Origin: Alentia gelatinosa
Lineage: Eukaryota > Annelida > Polychaeta > Phyllodocida > Polynoidae
Length of the DNA stretch: 64,000 bases
Reading direction: 5' to 3'
Assembly: GCA_950022655.1 (NCBI GenBank)
Contig: OX465588.1
Coordinates: forward strand, 23,174,527 to 23,238,526
The number at the start of each line of letters is the position of its first letter. Position 1 is the first letter of the stretch. The translations under genes were made by a program, and so were the position numbers. Under the pieces are notes generated by a model. That model did no database searches. It saw only the letters and a list, made by a program, of their open reading frames with translations, and was not told where the DNA came from. Shown here in pieces: positions 38,101 through 50,100 of the stretch.

Positions 38101-41100
38101 ATATGAGTGAAGACTGGGATTGACTGATATTAGGATATCCCAATATATTGCTGACGTCCCATTCAGGGAATGTGAATGCATACACCCCCAGGTGAAAATG
38201 TTTAATTATGTTTACAGTGCTACTGATGGCAATACACTCCCTCCGAAATATTTACCAAAAATGATTATTTCATTAAGATATCTACAATTCCCCTAAATAA
38301 AACACTAACAAAAGGCCTTGTTCTGCTAGGAATGATATTGAATCACCAAACTCAGAACTTTGTCTTTTTGAAGGGAAAAAGAACTTGAGATAACTTTACC
38401 AAAATTGATGTGTCTTTTCAATAGGCAAATCATCGGGTGCTTTGAACTTTGGATTTTGTGTTGATTAGAGTATCAAAATGCTACCTCCAACGGGATGGGA
38501 GCATACGTTTTACACATAGCCCCTCCATAACTTGCACAAAACCTGGTCACATCTATTGTACCATCAGAGCAAATTTACCATTGCCAGTTGGTGGTTTAGT
38601 ACGTGTTAACCTTTGTGGATAATTAGTAGTCTAGCCACAACAACGCCCTATTGTGAGTAGGCAGAAATCTGTCTTCCTCATGGAGTCGTCAGTGATAGTA
38701 GCTAGGCAGCTGCTGCTGCCCCCTGGTGTGAAGGAGTAGTACTGCACCCGTTTCTCACACAGTGCGCACCATCGTCTTCTGCCGGCATTGAAACGCTGAT
38801 TTCACAGCAAAATATCCCTCTGTGGGATCTCACTGAGATTGTTCTCTGACCTAATACATGTAACCACATGCATTGATTTCCCATTGATTCAAGTATGAAG
38901 CCCTATTGAACATATCAAACTCGTATGGCAGATCGTGGAAATGGATCAATGTGAAACATATGAATGGTTTCACCTTCAGGTTTTATTTATTTGAGGGAAC
39001 CATCGCTGCTTGGCTGGTATTTTCTTTTTGTATGCGTCTACAGGCGTACACCTGGCTTGGATTTGACATTGTTGTTCACAGTTATGTCTACACATTTAGG
39101 CACTGAATACCAACAATCACTGATGGTATTATATAACATGTTCTGCCTTCTCTGTTTGCAGTGTTGGGGTGTGCGGACCTGGCTCCCCCTCGCGGAGGTT
39201 GGGTGAAGCGACACGGCGACTCGGCGCTGGTCGGCTGCGGCTCGGGTACTGACACCTGGCGGTTAACCTGTAACGGTACTCATTGGATCGGTGCTTATGG
39301 CGAATGTCCTGAAGGTGGGTAAAAGAATCCACTGTTATTCACCATTATATTAAATTTGGTAGAATATTTATAATTATGATGAACGTTATTTCGAATGTTT
39401 AATTGGTTTTGTTCTCGTTGTGTGTCCTGTTTGTTTGTTCTAATTTGCTTTAATCTAAGGACGGTGAAGTAGTCCTAAGTGTGAGGTTTTCTCTGTATTG
39501 ATTGATTGCTTATATTATATTAATCCCAAACCTTTATTGGCTGAAGCCATTTATAATAATGGATCATCAATTGTGTTTAAAGAATTTGAGATATATTTCA
39601 TATTTCAGTTGAATTCAATCTTTTTTAATCATAAATCCGTCTCAAGGTAATATGGCAGAACAACACAATGTGTTCCTTTGTCACATGTGCATATACTCTC
39701 TGAGGTTCTCAAAAATATAGTCAGTCATATATTGAAAAAGAACGAGGGATGTTCACTTTGGGTATGGGAGAGCACACTGGACTGACGACTAGCAGTTCAA
39801 CTAACCATACAACCTAACAATGTAGATGTTTCGTATTGTTAAAATCCTGTCAAATTCAGTTTTCTGCCATTCGTAAATTGCCATTTCATAAACAAACGAG
39901 GCAAAGTTATCAGGGATATTGCGATTAATAGTCCCACCCTTGTATATATCACTAAAACGCCCATACAATCAACTCACATATGGACCCGATCGTGCCATAC
40001 CATTAGCCGGTTAATATCGCAAACACAAAAGCAATATAGCAGGCGTTCAGAATATGATGACTTACTGTGGGAGCAGCTCACAGTCTAGAGCAGCTCACTG
40101 CTGCCACCTAGCGAGGAAGAAACGAATGAGAGCTGGGTTGAGCGTTAAGGCAGCAGCCTGCGCTTTCATGGCATGTGTGATCTGCTGCAAGAATAGCAGG
40201 CGCAAGTCTATAAAGATCATCATTGATTAAGGCAGATCTAATTAGAATAGACAAAATACATAGCACCTTTGAGCAATTTTCAAATAAGTAGATCAATCAG
40301 ATATAACAAATATATTATTTAGATGCCGCCTTATTTGTTACCCCTTAGTAATTCACATTGGTAATTATATTTTAAGGTTCCTTTGAGCAAATCTTATGAG
40401 TGCAATAATTGGAGTTATGTTTATCGATGTGAAATAAAGAGGAATCAATTATGTTCTCATGCATGGCAATATCTATAAGTGGTATGCCACTCATGAAAAA
40501 GATGCTATAGAGGAGATGATGGAATAGACGGCTAACTGATAAAATGTGAGTTGATGTAATAATTTTAGACACTGATACTTAATTTCAATCGTCACGTGAC
40601 TGTCATATTGAATTCACGTCACATGATATCGACCCTCAATCTCTCCACCCATAACCACCACCCATTTAATAGCAAATACAAGTGCAAATGCCATATTATG
40701 CCTCCGCTTGGAGACTGCAGCTGCCTCCCTGCTCTCTGATTTATCCTCGGATTAGATCTAAAATAGCTGACAGTCAAGCTGAAGTAATAACAGCCTGACT
40801 CTCAAATCATGACAGCCCTAACAGGGTGTCACAACTACCCGGTCTCTCTAAAACGGTTAAATACCAGTGCAAGCTCGTATTCATTTTGGAAATCTCGTTT
40901 GTCATTCGGAATTGACGTTTAGTAAAATGAGATCGTTATTAAATGTCGTCTGCTGGGAAGCCGAGATACTTTGAAATAATCATTATTGGGAGTCCATGAC
41001 AGACATTTTGTTCTCAAATAGCGCGGTTGTCTAACCGCACAAAATCTGAACCAAAATATCAATGATGATTCAGCGGCCTCTATTCAGTCTTTTCTGTCGC

Positions 41101-44100
41101 GTCTAAGAATCATTTAATTTTATCTCAATACTTAGTAGGTCTCCCTGATTCACCATCTATAATTCCATTGCACGTTCTAATTGGCCCTATCAGACAATAC
41201 CGTTGATGTTTATATGTAAAGGTAAAGTCAATATATGTTGACCAGTTCGATCATGTGTGGGAGATCTTCCACTGGGAGTTCGTTCACCAAGTTACATTGG
41301 TTGTACAGGGTGTTATTAACACAATTGCAATGAAGTACAAATGGTATAGTTATTACCAATGACAGATTATTATAAAAATTAACGTAGTCCACCGTGGTCT
41401 TCTTTGGGGATTGGGTGAAATTGGGGACATAAACGGATATAGCTGGCCGTCCTTGTTAACTATAGTTGGTTAACCTTTCTGACGCTTTTCAAATGTTCTA
41501 ACACATTTAAGGTAGAAATCCTGTGTAATGACAACAAAAACCACGTGCTTTGTATGTTAGCTAACTCGTTTATACGATACGTTAAATGATATATCGACTC
41601 TCCTAATGATATCAACAGACACAGTGAATAATGTTTGTACTATGCAAGGAGTTCATTAATAATTGTTTTAACATTTTCCAATATCATGAATACTCAAAAG
41701 AAGGTAATTCACTTTATCCGAATCTTATACTTTTCAGATTCGAATTCTGCCGCTAGTTTGACAGCCAACAACTTCTCATTCGGTAAGTTTAACATTGCTT
41801 CCCTTTCCAAACGCTATGTGGCGCCACTGGCGGCATCGTCCCAAGCTGCTCAGTTCTGAGCTGCTCCTGTAAACACATTGTGAGACAGTAGAGACACCCA
41901 GTCATTGTGTGGGAGGTTTGCACAACACCCAAGGCCCCATGGTGAAATTAATGACAGATATAAGTGCTGTGTTTTATGCGCACAAAGCTGTCGGTGTGTA
42001 CCTGGCATGTTTAGGTGAAAACATCTCAGGGATAGTGATATACGAGAGTTCTATGCGACTCCACCTTAATGTCCTTTGAGGTATGTGGCCTCTCTTTGTC
42101 AAGAAGCCCACGCACCATATATTTATAATATACGTCACTTTATATTTAGCAGCCCGTGTCTAGAGAACATTGTAATCTATGAGTTTGAGTCATATTGTCA
42201 CTTATATCTTATTAAAAAAGAGTAAAAATTCATACCGTGAGAATAGGTTGTTCGATGTTGATATACAATTTGTTTTGCGCTGGTACAACATCCAAACTTT
42301 ACTTTAACTACAGTGTCAGGAAGATTGTTGACAACTCTCTTTGTCCATCTATGTTTTAAACAGTCCTCCCGGGATCATTTGACAATATCGCCACACAGTA
42401 AACAAAGTATAAAAATGCGTGATAATTGATGTCGTCTTATAATATGAAGTTGCAGATTAGAAGAACCTTTGCTCAAGTATAATGTATAAATAAAATGTCA
42501 AAAGGTTTGGACGACAACAAACCACCAAACTATATTGAGACTTCCGATTATGATATTGTAACTTGTCTGTATTCCTCTGCATTGTTTTTGATTATTCTAT
42601 AACGTCTTATCAAATTGGTACGGCTTCACAAAAAGAACTAGCTATCGTCTCAGTTTCCTTAGCATGTTTCATTTACAGAAAGATTGGGCACAAGAAAGTA
42701 AACATATATTGCCATCGACGTAGTTGTAAAACAAAGAAAGCTGTCCACATTGGAAAAGAATCCAATTTATTGCGGGGAAATGGATGTGAATATGATGCTT
42801 CAGGTTTCGAACCTGAATAAATAAGAAATAACCTGTACTGTGTATAAATAGGGACACATCCCGTCTCTTAAACAATATCCATGCGCTTATCATGGTGTAC
42901 AACAATTCACAGTCCACACCTACCTTTCGGTTGAACAATTCGTAAATTATACTCAAATTTACAACTAGAGTTACGAACCCCGTACTTGTGATATTGCCTT
43001 AGGAGATCGTAGAAAGGTATCCAGCATATTCTCACTCAATTAAAAAAGAAGGGAATATTTGTAAAACCAAAATCCAAAAAGATTTAGAAATGATTTTCTC
43101 ACTTAAATCTCCTCCAAAAAGATTTAATCTCCGCAAACTCTTTCTCATTTACCGATTTCTTTCGATTCGGCAATTTGAGCAGCAATGCATACTGCATACT
43201 AAGAAGGAACTGCATCGAGATCTGTAGCCGCTGAAAACATCCTAAAAGGTTTTGGTTGGGGAGTAATCTTGGGAGGAGAAGCCAATTGAGAGTAAAACAA
43301 TATGAACTGTGTATTTTCAGTGGCTACAATTGAGTGCGGTTCAGATTTTATCTCACCCCTATTAGTTACTGATTCGCTAATGTTTGTGACCCCATCACCC
43401 ATTGAGTATTCTTTTTACAATACTCTCTGGATGTTGAGTACGGTCTCTCAATGTTAAGTCTATACGGAAAAAATACCAGGGGTGAGATAAAGACTGTTAC
43501 TGCTCACTCCAGTTCTCATCCGGTCACTTCATTATCGCCAAAGGCTGGTCCCTCCTACGTCCGTCTGTAACGGCCTCCATCGATTTTACGTGACCGTGCT
43601 CTGATATATTTTTCTTTCGCTGACCGTAATAGTCAACTAAGCTTCTTGTAGTGCGGTCTTAATAAAGCATGCTCCAGTATTCAATTGTCGATGGGTCTGC
43701 AAGATGATAATAAGAAAGAAAGTGATGACTGTTTGGTCTGTTTCCCCGTATGCCATCGAGTTCAGAGTGCTCAGTGATATGAACATGGCGATAGCCGAGT
43801 GAATATTCCGAAGCGCTTCAAACGAGATGGCTTCTTAATGTCTAGCCGATGGACATTTATACTAGGCTAAGATAATATATTTGGTGTTACGATGGCCACC
43901 TAGTGAATTGGTTTGTTTTAAGCAGCCATTTGGTAAGCCAGTTATCAGGAATAGAATTAAGTGTTGTATCTATAATTTCAATGTATTCAGTCACCTTTTC
44001 CTTGATAACAATTGTCAGTGCAAATTCGATACAAAAATGCAGATCATGTCACTTGTCGATAATGTGGGAGACGCGTTGGCCTATAAAATCCGTGATCGAG

Positions 44101-47100
44101 CCCTCCCTAATACACCGCAAACAGTTGTACCTTCCTACCACTTCCAATCCTCATCCACCACAGCCACCACTTTCCCAGCACCGGTCCCGTACTACTCCCT
44201 AAAGACCGTCGACCCTACCCCCCAACCCCTGTGCCCTTTCGGTTAAAGAAGTGCCAATAGCGGGCCCATTTCTCTCTACAGACAGTGTGAGAGGTGAGGG
44301 AAGGGGGTGACGACGGACAGAGAGGGGGTGGGGGTTAGGACGCAAGGGTCAACCAAAGGGTGCCACTTCGTTACAGACAAGCTCTGGACTAGAAAAGGCC
44401 TTTTTCTCCCCAACCCTAACCGAGCCACTCTTCGTATAAGGACAGATTTTCTTCGAATCCAAGTTTTGCTGGCGTGATTTCATCTCTGATTAATTAGAAG
44501 GAAATCCAATATGGTCAGTAAAGAAGCTGTGGGATTATATTGGGTAACAATAATGAGGACATGTGTGTTAATTAGAGCCAGATTGTCCTTTAATGACGGT
44601 CTAATTATTTTCATGGGTGTGTTTAGCTGTTCCCCAGGTCCCCCTTTAAGATAAAACACACCGTTGGTCACTTCGCTCGTAGTCATTTGCTATCGACTAC
44701 CCTGTTCCCACGAGAGGGGAATGTCTTCCTACTTAGAGTCTTTAAGTAATATAAGACTCAGCCGGCCGAAAGCAGCCCAAGCTCCAAGTCGTTATGTCCA
44801 TGATGTCTGACATTTAAATCCCTCAGAATCAAATAACAAGGCTAGTTTGCACATACTGAGGACCAGGTGGCCGTGCATGTAGAAACCGCATTCGATGACT
44901 TTCTTAAGAATTTGTCTTGATCTTCTTCTACCTGTTAGGCTCGCCTGGAAACGTAGAATGGGAATAGACGTGGAGATATCCTGACATTATTTTGATACTT
45001 TAATCATGGCACTTCCTCGAATGTACTACATGTTCAAATAATCATTTTAACAACCATAACCTAATGGGGTTAATTTATATAATCTTCAAGGAATATTGTT
45101 TTGATTTGACCAGGCAAAATATGATATGATTAAAATAGATAATAATATATAAAATATGATTAGAAGACTGAACCATATATTCAGTTATAATTTATAATTG
45201 ATTTGATTTGATAAATTGTTGTACAGGAAGAGTCTATGTATCTGTTTCGACAGCAATAATACATACTCCCCGAGGTGATTTTACCAAATCACCGTCTTGA
45301 TTCCTTCATGAGAGTTGAATTTGCTCTCCTGTGATAATAAGGTTTTAGAGAATTCCCTTGCCTCATTCACCGCACCCACACACAATGTCTGAAGTCGTTC
45401 TTCTCACTCCTGCCAAACCTGTCTCAATAAATGCAGAATGATCTTAATACAGTTTGCCTTTCTTGAGATGCTCACAGGCTTTGATTAATTGTTGTCAGTT
45501 TTAAGTGCTCTGCTTTTATCTGGGCCTCGTTTCTCATAGAGTTTGGCCTCCTTTGTCTCTCTGTGATGAACATCCAAATTTGCACAAAACAATATTGGAA
45601 AGGCCCATATATAATGAAGATAATTCTTGGGGAAAACTTATTAGTTTTCACTTCCCTTTCCTTCCATGTCTTTGTTAAATAAGTTACAAGAAGTTTTCGG
45701 TGAATAATTGACTTAACCACTGATACAGATTTCTAGGCATTTCTACATATTACTTTTGACGGAAAAACATGCACCAGTGATGCGACAAAATTCTCAAGGA
45801 ATATTATGTAATATAAATGATAACTATTTTAAGTCATATCTTTGATATTGTCTCAGAAGATAATAAAGCCCTCTTATAATTATTTCCTATTTGATGGAGC
45901 GATGCAGCTTATCAAACCATACCTAGATCCTGGACTTATTGAGCCGACCTCAGATCTCTGATGGTGGGAATAACGCCCAGTGTTGGACTGGTGGTGAACG
46001 AACTCACATTAAGATACTCTCGTCCTGCGCCCCAGCCGGTCTCCATGCTTCTAGTCTGTCTCATCCGTCATTTTAATCAGTCCTAAAACCTGAAAAGGGA
46101 GGGGTAGGTCCGGCCTGAAAGATTAAAATCTCTCTTTTGTTCCACTTCAGAAATCTCCATTGCCATCGTCGTCATCATCGCTGTTTTTGTCGGCAGCCTC
46201 ATTCTGATCGTCGGCCTGGTCTGCTTCCGGAGGTGAGTGTCTCGGCAATTGTTTACCCCTTGAAAATAGCACGTGGCGTCAGAGGCGCACGTCGGTATTG
46301 TCTCGTGGTGGATTGCCTAAACGCGTGTAGGCCTTTTGCCGGTGGATCTAACAAAGTGGTGTTCCCAATAAATGGAGGCTTTGTCAGGACAATACCAGTG
46401 GATGGAAAGGAAGACAGGGGAGCCTGCAATTAATATATCTTTCTTTCCATTGCTAAATCAAAGTGTAGGAACCACTGGAATCGGAATTTCTGTTCGTTGC
46501 TATTGATTGCTATTATACTGTATATATACATATGTCCATATGTCGTGGGCGAATGTGTACCATTCATGAATCAATATATCTTGTCTACGTAGGCAGCCAG
46601 TTTTACCGATATAATTCAATGTGGAGATCCTTAATGCACTGCACCATGGTCATATTTGAAATATCGAGCCATGCTCGAATATATATAATCCAGTGTGAGG
46701 AGGTGAAGTGAATGCTAAATTACGTAATTGTCGCCATATAAAGCAGTAGAATATGTAAGGTTTTGCATCCAGGACGCTAATCCTTTCTGAAAGCAGCTGC
46801 ATTTTTCTTAGAGGACTTTCAATATGCTGGTACAGGTAGAACATGGTCGTCATGTTTCCACTTTCTTCTCTTCTTTACCGGAACTACATTCATAATTCAC
46901 ATAAACGTAGACCACCTACACAACATTTCCCTAACACTCATCCAGGATAAGGTATCCTGCATGATCCTTCTAGAGGCAAAAAGTTTAAAATTCTCAGCCC
47001 TGATCTAGAAGAATATCAGCCATAGGTATCTCGGAGTTTTCAGGTGGCGCCACCCCTAGTGAATACATCAACTAGCGCGATTAGGTGAACAGACTGTGAA

Positions 47101-50100
47101 TGAGGGAAAGGTCGAAGGTTATTTCAGAAATGTTTACAAATTGGTGATTATGAGGTCTGCCCACTTGGATTTAATCTATTTTATGTAAACACGAGTTGCG
47201 GCCCTGGGCTTCTTAGACATGTAACATCTATTACCTTTACACAAAATTCATTTCCATCTCAGAGCCTTACGACTTGTGATAAATTCCATGTGGGATCTTA
47301 CAGAAATACACCATACGTCTATATACCTGATCATGGACTACCCTACTGACGTTCAAGATGACTAAGGACTAACCCCAGAATTGTTTATGTCCACTGTATT
47401 TTTTTCAATTCGCCCCCCCCCCTCCAATGTTTCGCCTTGCCATATGAGATGACGGAGTCCAAGGCATAACACCGAAAATAAAGTGTTTTCCCAAGCCAGA
47501 CTACCACCTCCGACACAAGCTGGTAGCTGCTACCTTCCAACACATCCCCACTCCACCTCTCCCTGCCTGCTCCCACCCACCTCGACACCTTAAACGCCAC
47601 GGTTCCTGGGGTTGAGGACTTCTCCTTAAGACGTCTCTGTCGGCCTCCGGTTGATCCAATTATCGCCCCCATCTGCAGCGCTTAGCATTAAGCATGAATA
47701 TTACATGGAAACATAACTAAATTTACCCGACGCCAGCGACACACATCAGTTATTCAAGGCCCGCCGCCTCCCCGGGTCTCCCCTCAGGCCGCCACAGCCT
47801 AACTCGGCCCGTCGTATCATTAAATATTTTGGGAGCAGTAGAGAGGGGGGAAGGGATGTTTTGATCGTCACTGTCTGCTACCTCAACCGGCGATGTGTCT
47901 GATGGATGCAAAACCCAGGAGCTAAAGAGTAGTCTATAGATTGAGTTTTCAATAACTATCAATTACAGCTGAACTTTTTGCTTTTATATGTAACCTAACC
48001 CGCACAATAACAGCCACATAAACCATCTCATGACTTCTTCTTATTCTCCTAAATGCCATATGTATATATATATGTCTGTAACCTCTTTGTAATCATCAAT
48101 AGCAAATTTGTATGAACTTTTTATCCTAATTTTGTTTAGTTCAAGAAATTATTGGAAATTGCACAGTCCCCTTTGAAGGCGTTCTACCTCGTACAATCCA
48201 CCCAATAATCCTGGTTTATGAGACGAGAGAAAAACTCCAGAAAGAAAGGTATGACGCAAAAACATAGAAAGGCGTTTCCTATATTTATGAACATACGTTC
48301 TATCATATAGCACTAATGCTTTTAAGAGAAAAAAATAGCCAAGCATAGCTATTGTGGATTCAGTACATCAAAGAAATATAAATAGCTTAGCCAATCTTCT
48401 GATCTCAATTGCTTCAAAGATCCGACCACAGAAATACCTCCGTTGTGGTTTAAGTGTGTCTGACTGAGAGACCTATAGCACGCCGAATATCAAATACCAA
48501 CCAGGATCGCGAATACCGTCTTTTATACAACGTAAGATATGCATTTTCTGTGGTCATGACAAATTTCCGAATTTCTAATGTTTCTCTTTAGTATAGACAA
48601 GAAAAATGTATCCCCTGAAATATACCAACTGGACATTAATGTGTAAGCATTATGACGTCATAATTGGATCTATGACGTGATAATGCGTGTGACGTAATGC
48701 CCTCACGCGATATCCGTCAGGTACTCAAGGCCAGCCAAAGACATTAATATTTAATCAATTAACATGCTCTGCGGAGACAATGGCTACCAATAACCCACTC
48801 CTTCTGCAAATGGAACAAATCTTGGTAATTTTGCCTAATGTCTTGAAATCAATCTTAATGCATTGAAAACTGACCTTTCTTAAAGGCCTGATGACGTGAA
48901 AAGTCGTAAACTGTTGGTTCATGGGATGAATGAAGGAGATTTAATGGGAAATAAACCAGTGGGGTTAATGAAATAAATCGATTGAGAGAGACAGCTGTTA
49001 AAGAAAAGCATAGGGATAGGCGGAGGTGGAAAGGTTCAGCACAGCTTTGTAAACAACTAAAATAGAAAGGCGGTTAATTTGAAAATTCTGATAAACAACT
49101 TGCGTCAGTGAGACAGAGAACTATAGAACGCGGCAGAGAGACACAGATTCAGAGCCACTGAGATACACAGCGACAGAGATACGAGAACAGACAGACAGAT
49201 CAGAACCGAAGAGAATAGGCGGCCGTAGGTATAATGGTCCGGGGTAAGAACTATTGACCAGAAGCACTATAAAGAGCAGTGCATATTATAGGCGGAGGCT
49301 GAAAAACTCCCTTACCATTCCAAGATCTCATAGACACAATGACAACTATACAGGGAGCTACATAGGAAGGAGTAACGGTTGGATTCGGGAATTAGTGAAA
49401 GCGACTGGTAACTGTTAGTGCATGATGCGGATAGTAACTTGCACGAGAGACCTATAAATGAACAGTGCAGAAAAGAGAGAAAAAGTCTCAATAAGAGAAT
49501 TCAACGATAAAAGGGAAATCAGGATGGTGGAAGGGGAAGGGCTGTACTGGGGAAAGATGGGGGAGGGGGAGATAATGAAGAAAGACAGTTTAAGTTTAAC
49601 TATCACAGGAGCAATTTACAGACAGCACTAGGTGTAAAAAATAATGGCAGTTCCATAGCCTGTCATGCCTTGGCGGACGGGGCTGGGCGTGGGGGTTCGA
49701 GCGGGCGGCGCAGAACAGTCTCTAATGAGTCTAAGCCGGGTTTGATTAAGACACATGGCTACATTTGTAATCATGTAGCCCTAATGGGCAGATGATCCAC
49801 CCAAAATCAAAGCAAATTCAATATAGAGGACAGCTGGAAGAATGAGCAGACCTTTTAAATCATCCCGCGTAGCCCGGTAAAATGATGTCGTTTTTCCGGC
49901 AGATTACTCCGCGTGTGAAAGGAACTATATTTTTAAGCGGAGGAAGAGTGTGGTGGGAGGAGTAATCACGCCCACCGCGCTATCTGGCATTGTCTTGAGA
50001 AGGAAACCATCCATTACGTGCAAAAGGTCCGTCTAAACTAGTTCATTTAGCTGGGGACGTGCTCCATTGTCACACAATGAATTTGATGCACCAACAAAAA

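Larger units (their letters stand above)
30489..39161 (+). other. Intron 3 (8.7 kb), repeat-rich
   Basis: Contains a series of short perfect hairpins (31060-31146), a LINE endonuclease fossil (31860-32170), a stack of three inverted-repeat elements (34847-35500), a poly-T run near 32937-32953, a G-quadruplex motif (36866-36889) and a CTCF-like motif at 38717. The stretches 32.2-34.8 and 35.5-36.8 kb show no feature. Confidence 0.7.
39315..46150 (+). other. Intron 4 (6.8 kb)
   Basis: Mostly featureless AT-rich DNA. It holds CTCF-like motifs at 40101-40114 and 43893-43906, a family-B inverted-repeat element (43347-43491), a C/T-rich then G-rich patch at about 44100-44340 and a possible gypsy reverse-transcriptase scrap at 45903-45959. 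No candidate exon was seen. Confidence 0.65.
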
